6,495 nt of DNA from Alphaproteobacteria bacterium. Lineage in GTDB: Bacteria; Pseudomonadota; Alphaproteobacteria; Micavibrionales; UBA1664. The notes under the pieces are model-generated. The model was not told the origin of the DNA, did no database searches, and worked only from the letters and a program-made list of their open reading frames with translations. The stretch's first letter is position 1. Every line of letters begins with the position of its first letter. Of this stretch, positions 1-5,913 are shown one piece after another. The position numbers and the translations under genes were made by a program. The DNA lies in assembly GCA_030427215.1 (NCBI GenBank), contig JAUHXB010000069.1, positions 1 to 6,495 of the forward strand, given 5' to 3'.

Positions 1-1
1 T

Positions 2-1144
2 TTAAAAACATTAACAAAGACCTCAAAGAAAAGAGGTGGAATGTGGGGGCATAAGGCAAGAGAATATAATGACAGATTGCGAGACGGGTCTATCGATAAT
101 ATCGCCCAAGTTATTTTGTCAATTTATGGCTTTGGTCGCGGGGATGATTTTAAAAATACAAATGCAAGCCTTAGTTATTCTGAGAAACAAATTGGAGAGC
201 AAGCCATTCAATTCCTTGCCGATGAGATGTCAATCTCATTTAATTTTAAAATAGGTAAGGCAAAAGAGGCCATACAACATATTTTATCGGTAAGCCAAAA
301 AGACGCCTTAAGTTTTATTGAAGGGGTACAAGGGCACGTTAAAAAATATAATCCGTATCTTTCAGATGAAGAGTTTTCTTCAATATTTGAAACCTCGCAA
401 AACGATAAAGTAAAGCCAACAACTGTACTTTCTTCAGCGTCTTTAACGCCTTCAAAACCAAAGAAATCACCATTTGGAAAACCTTCGGGATATATTCCCG
501 CAGAGGTTAAAAGAGAGCCTGTATTGCCTAAGGTTAAAAAAGTTAGGTTAGGAACAGCAAAACCTAAAAAATCAGCGGCATCTATCCCCACCGTCGCGGA
601 TAAATATCCAACATCAAATGATAATTTGGCTTTTTATGATCAAATCAAAGAGGAAGTGCCTGTTCAAGGCGTTGCCCGAAAGGCCTTTCAATTGGCCGCG
701 CATTTTTTATTACCACAAGCGTTTGAATTACATGCGAAAGTTTACTTCCTGACACAAAGTAGAAAGCCCATCGAATCTGTCGCAAAAGAAATGGGTTTAA
801 CGCGTGAAGCGGCGGTCAAAATCCATGATGAAACGGTGGAAAAACTTCTCCCTCATTTTGGAAATAACGGTGTTATGGGACGGAAACCCTCCCTTCTTAA
901 AACAATAGAAGAGCAGAATATTCAAACCACACCAAAACCGAAAACACCAAAAAGAAAAAAAACACCTGCTACCCCATCGCAAGAATTGCAATTTGAGGTT
1001 ACCTTATCGGTTCCTCTGTCCGAGATTGAAAAAGGGGGCAAGGCCGCAATCGATTTTGGCAAAACATTAAGTGGTGATATTGATATAAATCTCTCCGGTG
1101 ATCTAGGTGGTAAAATCACGGTTATCAGAAAAAGACTTGGTTAG
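2..1144 (+). CDS. CarD-like transcription factor with sigma-region-4-like HTH extension (5' end missing)
   Basis: The frame is open from the window edge, so the true start lies upstream; 380 residues are visible. Numbering from the ATG at 41, residues 1-83 resemble the C-terminal helical domain of CarD/CdnL: MWGHKAREYNDRL matches the family's MWSRRAQEYEAKI, and SYSEKQIGEQAIQFLADE matches SYSERQ..E.A...LA.E. The codons before 41 also fit the CarD segment preceding this point, which argues against a start at 41 even though AGGTGGA lies just upstream. CarD binds the RNA polymerase beta subunit and stabilises open promoter complexes. A Lys/Pro/Ser-rich linker follows (about 118-190). Residues 222-273 then read like sigma region 4, with IESVAKEMGLTREAAVKIHD as the HTH core. 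A second Lys/Pro linker (296-313) leads to a short beta-rich-looking end (314-367) that I do not recognise. Ordinary CarD proteins end after the helical domain, so this is an unusual architecture. Both assignments rest on motif recognition alone; the HTH call is the weaker. The RNAP-interacting N-terminal domain lies outside the window. Confidence 0.65.
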   Translation, partial: LKTLTKTSKKRGGMWGHKAREYNDRLRDGSIDNIAQVILSIYGFGRGDDFKNTNASLSYSEKQIGEQAIQFLADEMSISFNFKIGKAKEAIQHILSVSQKDALSFIEGVQGHVKKYNPYLSDEEFSSIFETSQNDKVKPTTVLSSASLTPSKPKKSPFGKPSGYIPAEVKREPVLPKVKKVRLGTAKPKKSAASIPTVADKYPTSNDNLAFYDQIKEEVPVQGVARKAFQLAAHFLLPQAFELHAKVYFLTQSRKPIESVAKEMGLTREAAVKIHDETVEKLLPHFGNNGVMGRKPSLLKTIEEQNIQTTPKPKTPKRKKTPATPSQELQFEVTLSVPLSEIEKGGKAAIDFGKTLSGDIDINLSGDLGGKITVIRKRLG

Positions 1145-1201
1145 GCCATCTCTTAAAACTTTCCCCGTGACTTTGGTTCCTATGTCGCTACAATCAAATT
1201 C

Positions 1202-1999
1202 ATGACAATCGCGATTATTATTCCTGCACGATACGGTTCAACCCGATTTGAGGGGAAGCCTTTGGCTTTGATTAATGGCAAAGCCATGATTGATCATACG
1301 GTTGATATTGCAAAGGCCGCCGCGGAAAAATTTAAGGGCGCACGCGTTATTGTTGCAACGGATGATGCCCGAATTGAAACGCATTGTTTAAATCAAGGGC
1401 ATGAGGTTTTAATGACATCGGATTCGTGTAAAACGGGTTCTGATCGTGTGTTTGAGGCGGCAATAAAAATCACTCCTCAACCCGACATCGTGATTAATTT
1501 ACAAGGGGACGCCCCCCTTACGCCCATCATCGCAGTTGAAAAAGTCATTCATGAATTTTCGGTTAATCCCGATGTTCAGGTTGTCACACCGGTTCAGAAA
1601 CTAACATGGGATGATTTGGATCGATTGCGACGCAATAAACAAACAACACCTTTTACAGGGACAACTGCTGTGATGAATAAACATGGTCGCGCCCTGTGGT
1701 TTTCGAAAACTGTTTTACCCGCCATTCGCAAGGAAGATAAATATCGCCATGGTGGTGAATTATCACCCGTGCATCAACATCTAGGGCTATACGGATATCG
1801 ATTTGATATTTTAAAAAAGTTTATGAATCTGTCCGAAGGCACTTATGAAGCGATGGAAGGGTTGGAGCAGCTCCGCTTTCTAGAAAATGATATCCCTATT
1901 CAAACGGTACAAATCCCACATAGTGAAATTGTGCATAGCGGTGTTGATTCCCCCGAAGACATCCCCCGCGCCGAGGCGATTATAAAAAATCGTTCATAA
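1202..1999 (+). CDS. kdsB: 3-deoxy-manno-octulosonate cytidylyltransferase (CMP-Kdo synthetase)
   Basis: This cytoplasmic enzyme activates Kdo with CTP to give CMP-Kdo and pyrophosphate, supplying the sugar for the lipopolysaccharide inner core. The 265 residues are close to the usual length of about 250. The nucleotide-binding N-terminus IIPARYGSTRFEGKPL is at residues 6-21, VATDDARI at 51-58, the QGD metal-binding motif at 101-103, HLGLYGYR at 193-200, LEQLRFLEND at 221-230 and GVDSPEDI at 247-254. D103 and D249 correspond to the expected magnesium-binding aspartates. The motif after QGD reads APLTP, where the E. coli enzyme has EP; I take this as lineage variation. The start at 1202 is chosen because it places the IIPAR strand at the N-terminus as in the family, although no clear Shine-Dalgarno sequence precedes it. 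It follows the CarD-like gene after 57 bp on the same strand, so the two may be co-transcribed. A Kdo8N or other sugar-acid cytidylyltransferase of the same family cannot be excluded. Confidence 0.93.
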   Translation: MTIAIIIPARYGSTRFEGKPLALINGKAMIDHTVDIAKAAAEKFKGARVIVATDDARIETHCLNQGHEVLMTSDSCKTGSDRVFEAAIKITPQPDIVINLQGDAPLTPIIAVEKVIHEFSVNPDVQVVTPVQKLTWDDLDRLRRNKQTTPFTGTTAVMNKHGRALWFSKTVLPAIRKEDKYRHGGELSPVHQHLGLYGYRFDILKKFMNLSEGTYEAMEGLEQLRFLENDIPIQTVQIPHSEIVHSGVDSPEDIPRAEAIIKNRS

Positions 2000-2004
2000 A
2001 TATC

Positions 2005-2032
2005 TTGACTAAACCATCATAACCCTTATAAA
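2005..2032 (+). promoter_or_regulatory. Sigma-70-type promoter for rpmG
   Basis: A -35 box TTGACT (2005-2010) and a -10 box TATAAA (2027-2032) are separated by 16 bp. Each matches the consensus at five of six positions. The site begins just after the kdsB stop codon and should start transcription near 2039, giving a short rpmG leader. It fits a highly expressed ribosomal protein gene having its own promoter. Confidence 0.7.
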
Positions 2033-2057
2033 ACGGCAGTTAGATTATTTTATAAGG
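2024..2057. repeat. 10-bp perfect inverted repeat over the rpmG -10 box and RBS
   Basis: CCTTATAAAA (2024-2033) is the exact reverse complement of TTTTATAAGG (2048-2057), with 14 bp between the arms. The left arm contains the -10 box and the right arm runs into the Shine-Dalgarno sequence. The left arm lies upstream of the expected transcription start, so the symmetry would act in DNA (an operator) rather than as an mRNA hairpin. Both arms are AT-rich, so chance is possible. Confidence 0.5.
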
Positions 2058-2058
2058 A
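2054..2058 (+). promoter_or_regulatory. Ribosome-binding site of rpmG
   Basis: AAGGA lies 9 nt before the ATG at 2068. It supports this start codon for a gene that is easily missed because it encodes only 56 residues. Confidence 0.75.
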
Positions 2059-2067
2059 TTAAAGATC

Positions 2068-2238
2068 ATGGCGAAAAAAGGCCCAAATCAAAAAATTAAA
2101 TTGGTATCGACTGCTGGAACTGGCTATTGTTACTACACACGTCGTACAAAAAACCTGACTGAAAAAATTGTTCAGCGTAAGTATGACCCTGTTGTTAAAA
2201 AGCATGTTGAATTTAAAGAAGACAAGATCAAGTCTTAA
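2068..2238 (+). CDS. rpmG: 50S ribosomal protein L33
   Basis: This 56-residue gene encodes L33, a small basic protein of the large ribosomal subunit near the E site. The translation begins [20 protein letters not shown] and continues through [12 protein letters not shown] to [19 protein letters not shown]. The ST-AGTG-Y, TKN and KYDP...KHVEFKE segments are the L33 signature, and the ending is typical of Alphaproteobacteria. There is a single cysteine (C21) and no CxxC pairs, so this is the zinc-free form. Its length is normal for the family. It has its own promoter at 2005-2032 and a good ribosome-binding site. The stop codon lies 5 bp from the convergent stop of the next gene on the minus strand, and no classical intrinsic terminator is visible between them. 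Confidence 0.97.
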   Translation: MAKKGPNQKIKLVSTAGTGYCYYTRRTKNLTEKIVQRKYDPVVKKHVEFKEDKIKS

Positions 2239-2243
2239 ATTCT

Positions 2244-2777
2244 CTAAAACCGAAGTTTAAATTGAGGGTGTTTTTTACCGTCACTCAATTCGCCCTTTGA
2301 TATAAATTTTCTTACCTTTGCCCTAATGAATTTTTTAACGCATGTTTCTGACATGGTTGAAAGTTTCTGATCCATTGTATTATACAAATGCGCCATCCCT
2401 TGCTTTCGCATAAATTTAATCAGTTGTGATGTTCTTAGATGAATTCCATCAGGGTTCATATCCATAAAATCTGTGTAAAGTTTATAGTTAACAGGGTTAC
2501 GACACGCATTCATGAAATCAGCTCGGTACGTTCGCCCTGTTTGTGTTATGCCCGTCATATAAAATAGGGCTGTTAATGTTGCGCATGTCGTTCCACCGCC
2601 GGGAATTGGGCCAGAGTAAAACATTAATTTCCATGGATTGGCCATCAGGTCTTTATACAAAACACACGCCACGGATTTAAATATTTGTATTAGCCTTAAT
2701 TTGACTTTGTTTCGTTTTGATAATCGGCTTGCGATAAAGCCATTATCAGCCAATTTCAAACGGTTGTTCTCAAACAT
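2244..2777 (-). CDS. Hypothetical basic protein, 177 residues
   Basis: I do not recognise this protein. It is rich in Lys and Arg, especially in the first 30 residues and the last 35, and ends in a very basic tail (KKHPQFKLRF). The middle has a Gly/Pro turn followed by a short hydrophobic stretch, SGPIPGGGTTCATLTALFYM (residues 55-74). That stretch is probably too short and polar for a confident membrane segment, and no signal peptide is evident. Later segments, such as LIKFMRKQGMAHLYNTMDQK (119-138), look helical. The start is supported by AGGGAG (minus strand, 2785-2790) seven bases before the ATG. It lies 87 bp downstream of another small basic hypothetical gene in the same orientation and probably shares its transcript. 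It converges on rpmG. A nucleic-acid-binding role is conceivable from the charge alone, but nothing specific supports it. Confidence 0.72.
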   Translation of the reverse strand: MFENNRLKLADNGFIASRLSKRNKVKLRLIQIFKSVACVLYKDLMANPWKLMFYSGPIPGGGTTCATLTALFYMTGITQTGRTYRADFMNACRNPVNYKLYTDFMDMNPDGIHLRTSQLIKFMRKQGMAHLYNTMDQKLSTMSETCVKKFIRAKVRKFISKGELSDGKKHPQFKLRF

Positions 2778-2864
2778 TGTCTTTCTCCCTTTTTATCAAA
2801 GGCACAACGCATATTTTTTATTCATGCGCTCTGCCCTTCATAACGAAGAGGAGGATTAGGGCCG

Positions 2865-3251
2865 TTATAGCCCCAATCGTTTTTTACAAATAAGACGCGC
2901 CCGCCTTGCCTTGTAACAAAAAGTTGTATCTTCATAGCCCTTCAAAATATTCGAAGCGACATATTTGATGGTGGTGCTTGCACAATGGCTTTGCGCAAAG
3001 GCATCACGCATTGTCTGTTTATCATTATCCCGTAACTTTTTGACAAGCCCATGATGTTTTGCAAAATCTTTATAAAACCGAATACGTTTTTTGAAAAACG
3101 GGGTATGGCGTAATCCAGGCAATTGCAAAAGCAATCTTCTCAGATAAGGCTGGTTGATAAGGGCTTTTTCCGCCTCTAGAAAACGGCCTGAGGCCATAAG
3201 TTGAAAAAACGATGTTTTTTCACAAGTGTTTGTAGATATATGTTTGTTCAT
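2865..3251 (-). CDS. Hypothetical basic helical protein, 128 residues
   Basis: I do not recognise this protein. The start at 3251 is preferred over an in-frame codon at 3278 because AAGGAG (minus strand, 3258-3263) lies 6 bases before it. From this start the protein is 128 residues and looks mostly helical. The segment FFQLMASGRFLEAEKALINQ (15-34) could be one arm of a helical-repeat fold, and clusters such as FFKKRIRFYKDF (52-63) and YKARRARLICKKRL (113-126) make it strongly basic. It has four cysteines (10, 90, 112, 122), not arranged as a recognisable metal site. A promoter-like sequence lies about 90 bp upstream, and the 177-residue basic gene follows in the same direction, so the two probably form a small operon. 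Confidence 0.72.
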   Translation of the reverse strand: MNKHISTNTCEKTSFFQLMASGRFLEAEKALINQPYLRRLLLQLPGLRHTPFFKKRIRFYKDFAKHHGLVKKLRDNDKQTMRDAFAQSHCASTTIKYVASNILKGYEDTTFCYKARRARLICKKRLGL

Positions 3252-3257
3252 ATTTTT

Positions 3258-3263
3258 CTCCTT
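3258..3263 (-). promoter_or_regulatory. Ribosome-binding site that fixes the start at 3251
   Basis: The minus strand reads AAGGAG followed by six bases and then ATG. The upstream in-frame alternative at 3278 has no comparable site, so the shorter 128-residue product is preferred. Confidence 0.75.
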
Positions 3264-3343
3264 TTCAAGGCTAAACACAATTTTGAAACCGAATTTGGCT
3301 GTGCTTAACCCTGCAAAGCAAGGTCTTATGAACTTATAATTCT

Positions 3344-3373
3344 ATATTAACCATTATGGCGATAATGTGTCAA
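3344..3373 (-). promoter_or_regulatory. Promoter-like site for the small basic-protein genes
   Basis: The minus strand carries a perfect -35 box TTGACA (3368-3373) and a -10-like TAATAT (3344-3349) with an 18-bp spacer. The site lies just beyond the cobT stop and reads toward the 128-residue gene, leaving a leader of about 85 bases. The spacer holds a CATTAT/ATAATG palindrome. The weak -10 match limits confidence. Confidence 0.5.
3352..3367. repeat. 6-bp palindrome inside the promoter spacer
   Basis: CATTAT (3352-3357) and ATAATG (3362-3367) are perfect inverted repeats around a 4-bp centre. They fill the space between the -35 and -10 boxes of the minus-strand promoter-like site. This position suits a repressor or activator operator, but the arms are short. 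Confidence 0.4.
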
Positions 3374-3384
3374 TATGTTTTTTA

Positions 3385-5235
3385 TCAATCAAATAAATTA
3401 GCTAATTCATTCATCATGACGGGGGGCAGGTCGGCAACATTGCGGATTGTCACCGCGCGTTTGTAATATTTTCCGACATCATGCCCAATACCAATGGCGG
3501 TCAATTCAACGTCACCGCGTTGATCGATGGCCTGGATGACGTTATGAAGATCAGATTCCAAATACCCAGAACGGTTCGCCGATAATGTTGAATCATCAAC
3601 GGGCGCACCGTCCGATATCACCATCAAAATTTTGCGGTCTTCACGTCGACTTTGAAGGCGCTTATACGCCCATAGTAAAGCCTCACCATCGATGTTTTCT
3701 TTCAGGATCCCCTCTTTGAGCATCAATCCCAGATTATTGCGTGTTCGGCGGAGCGGTGCGTCTGCACCTTTGTAAATAATATGACGGATATCGTTTAACC
3801 GCCCCGGCATGGGTGGGCGTCCGCTCTGCGTCCATTGCGCGCGGGATTGTCCGCCCTTCCAATTGGCGGTGGTGAATCCTAAAACCTCGACCTTCAATCC
3901 AACACGTTCCAGTGTTCTAACAAGGATATCCGCACTTAATGCCGCAACGGTAATCGGGCGACCACGCATTGACCCTGAATTATCGATTAGCAATGTTAAA
4001 ACCGTGTCTTTAAAATCGGTTTGAACCTCTTGTTTATAAGTTGCAGGTAAATTTGGATCGGCAATAATACGTGCCAAACGCGCGGTGTTTAACACCCCTT
4101 CGTCAACATCAAATTGCCAATGGCGTTGTTGCCGCGCCATTAATAACCGTTGCAAACGGTTCGCCAATTTTCCGATCAAAGCCTGCATCGGTTGTAATTG
4201 ATCATCCAATTGAACGCGCAGATTTTTTAGATCCTCCGTTGAGGCAAGGTCGCTTGGGTGAACAACCTCGTCAAAATCGGTTGTGAAGATTTGATATTGA
4301 ATATCGCGCTGATCAAACGGGTCGTTGGAGGGTTGCATTTTATTTGGATTTTCGCCCGCGGCTTGGTCACCCTGACTATCCAAATCTTGCCCACCATCCA
4401 TGTCCTCCACACCTTGGGATTGCGTATCATCGGCATCCAACCCCTCGCCCATTTCGGTTGAGCTATCATCATTTTCGGCTTGTCCGTCTTCGCCCGTATC
4501 ATCTGCGCCCTCTTCGCCCTGAATTTGAGATTGCGCAGATGTGTCAGTTTCATCCATCTCACCAGAATGATTTTCATCATTATCACCTTCGGATTCAGGG
4601 GAAGGCATGTCCATATTCATCAATTGACGAATAAAAATTTCTGAGGCCTTGGCAAAGGTCGCCTGATTATCCAAAGACGCAATCAAATCATCAAAAGCCT
4701 TTGCGCCAAATTTTTGTTCAATTTGTAACCGAACCTGATTGGCTGCATGCGTTGCCACCTCGCCCAAGGCTTGACCACTTAGATTTTCAAAGGCAAGAGC
4801 GCAAAGCCCTTCGTCCATTTCAATCACATCTTTCTTTTGATAGATATTTTCGAACGAGGCCATAATATTTTGACCAACACCATCCATCTGCCGTGCACCT
4901 AAGGCTTCGCATCGAATTTGTTCCAACATGCTAAACAGGCTTTGCGCTTCCTCATTATTCAAACCCGATTGAATGGCATCATCATGGTATTTGCGGTAGA
5001 GGGCCAGGCTGTCCGCCGCCCCGCGTATATGGGGTTGTTGATCAATCGGATCTTCCGCCTTTGGCGCAGGAAGGCGCGCCGTCATCGTCTTGTTTTTGCG
5101 GAGCAACCTTTTTGAATTTTGAGCAATGGCAGATACCGCACCACCATATGTGACATCCCCCTGCGCATCACCAGACACCGCACGATAAGCGGATGTTGTG
5201 ATATCTTCGGTTGATTGGGCGTTTTTATCGGTCAT
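3385..5235 (-). CDS. cobT: Cobaltochelatase subunit CobT (VWA domain)
   Basis: CobT partners CobS in the ATP-driven chaperone-like complex that works with CobN to insert cobalt into hydrogenobyrinic acid a,c-diamide in the aerobic cobalamin pathway. The 616 residues are close to the usual length of about 630. An N-terminal helical region (about 1-205) is followed by a very acidic, Asp/Glu/Ser/Gln-rich linker (about 211-300), as in other CobT proteins. The C-terminal von Willebrand A domain (about 410-616) has an intact MIDAS motif, DNSGSMRG, at 418-425. Other CobT hallmarks are [15 protein letters not shown] (451-465), [20 protein letters not shown] (478-497), [10 protein letters not shown] (511-520), [13 protein letters not shown] (540-552) and [17 protein letters not shown] (581-597). 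[12 protein letters not shown] at the N-terminus fits the family, so the start is kept although no Shine-Dalgarno sequence precedes it; a repeat-like sequence lies 14 bases upstream. cobS is on the same strand upstream, but an opposite-strand gene sits in the roughly 680 bp between them. Confidence 0.97.
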   Translation of the reverse strand: MTDKNAQSTEDITTSAYRAVSGDAQGDVTYGGAVSAIAQNSKRLLRKNKTMTARLPAPKAEDPIDQQPHIRGAADSLALYRKYHDDAIQSGLNNEEAQSLFSMLEQIRCEALGARQMDGVGQNIMASFENIYQKKDVIEMDEGLCALAFENLSGQALGEVATHAANQVRLQIEQKFGAKAFDDLIASLDNQATFAKASEIFIRQLMNMDMPSPESEGDNDENHSGEMDETDTSAQSQIQGEEGADDTGEDGQAENDDSSTEMGEGLDADDTQSQGVEDMDGGQDLDSQGDQAAGENPNKMQPSNDPFDQRDIQYQIFTTDFDEVVHPSDLASTEDLKNLRVQLDDQLQPMQALIGKLANRLQRLLMARQQRHWQFDVDEGVLNTARLARIIADPNLPATYKQEVQTDFKDTVLTLLIDNSGSMRGRPITVAALSADILVRTLERVGLKVEVLGFTTANWKGGQSRAQWTQSGRPPMPGRLNDIRHIIYKGADAPLRRTRNNLGLMLKEGILKENIDGEALLWAYKRLQSRREDRKILMVISDGAPVDDSTLSANRSGYLESDLHNVIQAIDQRGDVELTAIGIGHDVGKYYKRAVTIRNVADLPPVMMNELANLFD

Positions 5236-5248
5236 TTAGATAATTTTT

Positions 5249-5280
5249 ACCACGGAGGGCACGGAGTTCACAGAGATTTA
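5249..5280. repeat. Short tandem 9-mer / dispersed-repeat-like element
   Basis: Three 9-bp units follow one another: CACGGAGGG (5251-5259), CACGGAGTT (5260-5268) and CACAGAGAT (5269-5277), sharing CACRGAG. From memory, this CCACGGAGG-CACGGAG pattern resembles intergenic repeats scattered through many bacterial genomes. It separates the cobT start from the AT-rich opposite-strand gene. Confidence 0.6.
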
Positions 5281-5321
5281 TTTTAATAATATTTTAAACA
5301 TCATATGACATAATCTAATTA

Positions 5322-5864
5322 ATGATTTTAGTAAGAGTAGAACCAATTTCTTCGGGAAAATTTCCAATGTCGGTTGAAGAAAAGCGAAACGCTTTTCTTC
5401 ACCACATTAGTGAACAGCGCAAAGAAAGATTGGGCAATAAATTTGATTCACAGGATATGGGTAATGTTATGGGGTGTTGGTTTGCACCTGCTTACGCAAA
5501 GACAGGTGATGAATTAGATGTTTTAGAATATGCAAATGATATCATAAGAGTTGATCATGAAGGAAGTGATATTCGTTTAATTGCTATCGAAATACCAGAT
5601 GATGAAATAGATAAATATCGTGTAAAGAATATGCCAGAAGGCAGTTTTGCACGTCAAAGATCTCGCAATGAAGATTCAGAGTACGTTATACCTACAGATA
5701 TTATTATAAAAAACGCCAGAATTATAATGACTCTTAGACATGATGAGGTCCTGGAATCTCATTTGTATAGAGCATGTTTATCTCAATTTGAAAATGATCT
5801 GACCAGTCACGCTGAATTAAAATCTTCGCGTCAACTTCGTGAGGCTTTACGAACTTCGCGTTAA
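5322..5864 (+). CDS. Hypothetical protein inserted between cobS and cobT
   Basis: I do not recognise this protein. It is 180 residues from the ATG at 5322, or 165 from the ATG at 5367. The second is plausible because GGGA lies 9 bases before it, whereas the first has no Shine-Dalgarno sequence. The N-terminus (about 16-50) is charged and probably helical. The middle has an acidic strand-like segment (DIRLIAIEIPDDEIDKYRV, 82-100) and then SEYVIPTDIIIKNARIIM (118-135), possibly an alpha/beta core. The C-terminus is helical and ends in a basic RQLREALRTSR. No signal peptide or membrane segment is seen. The gene is clearly more AT-rich than its neighbours: 5521-5580 has 16 G/C of 60, against 33 of 60 for 3841-3900 in cobT. 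It also uses ATA and AGA codons freely. It lies on the strand opposite cobS and cobT, with a repeat-like element on each side, which suggests acquisition. The EYVIP segment loosely recalls ADP-ribosyltransferase-like folds, but no catalytic triad can be identified. Confidence 0.65.
   Translation: MILVRVEPISSGKFPMSVEEKRNAFLHHISEQRKERLGNKFDSQDMGNVMGCWFAPAYAKTGDELDVLEYANDIIRVDHEGSDIRLIAIEIPDDEIDKYRVKNMPEGSFARQRSRNEDSEYVIPTDIIIKNARIIMTLRHDEVLESHLYRACLSQFENDLTSHAELKSSRQLREALRTSR
5375..5401. repeat. Perfect 12-bp hairpin at the 5' end of the inserted gene
   Basis: TGAAGAAAAGCG (5375-5386) and CGCTTTTCTTCA (5390-5401) are exact inverted repeats around an AAA loop. The hairpin starts 6 bases after the ATG at 5367, inside the footprint of an initiating ribosome. 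No T-tract follows on either strand, so it does not look like an intrinsic terminator. Confidence 0.8.
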
Positions 5865-5879
5865 AAGATAAATTCAATA

Positions 5880-5911
5880 GATTGCTTCGTCGTTACACTC
5901 TTCGCAATGAC
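5880..5911. repeat. Palindromic dispersed-repeat-like element
   Basis: The sequence from GATTGCTTCGTCG (5880-5892) to TTCGCAATGAC (5901-5911) closely resembles a repeat I recall from Rickettsiales and many other genomes, of the form GTCATTGCGA...GAAGCAATC. Its ends pair as ATTGC (5881-5885) with GCAAT (5904-5908). It lies between the end of the inserted gene and the end of cobS. Confidence 0.6.
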
Positions 5912-5913
5912 AA

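Noticed and set aside
41..43. ATG at 41 as the true start of the CarD-like gene, preceded by AGGTGGA
   Set aside because: The frame stays open upstream to base 2, and those codons also fit the CarD family alignment, so the gene most likely begins outside the window. An internal start remains possible.
36..254. A 72-codon plus-strand reading frame starting at 36
   Set aside because: It overlaps the CarD-like frame, which is open to the window edge and has recognisable family motifs; this one has none.
2260..2290. Candidate terminator for rpmG: AATTGAG/CTCAATT arms around a T-run
   Set aside because: The T-run is in the loop rather than after the stem, the stem is AT-rich and bulged, and it lies within the coding end of the convergent gene.
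2778..2864. Nine-codon minus-strand frame (MNKKYALCL) before the 177-residue gene as a leader peptide
   Set aside because: It is too short to distinguish from chance, with no run of one amino acid and no attenuator-like structure beside it.
4227..4634. Overlapping frames on both strands within the acidic region of cobT
   Set aside because: They are by-products of the biased Asp/Glu codons in the CobT linker, which is a normal part of that protein.
5249..5277. CRISPR-like array from the repeated CACRGAG units
   Set aside because: The 9-bp units are directly adjacent with no spacers, far below CRISPR repeat size.
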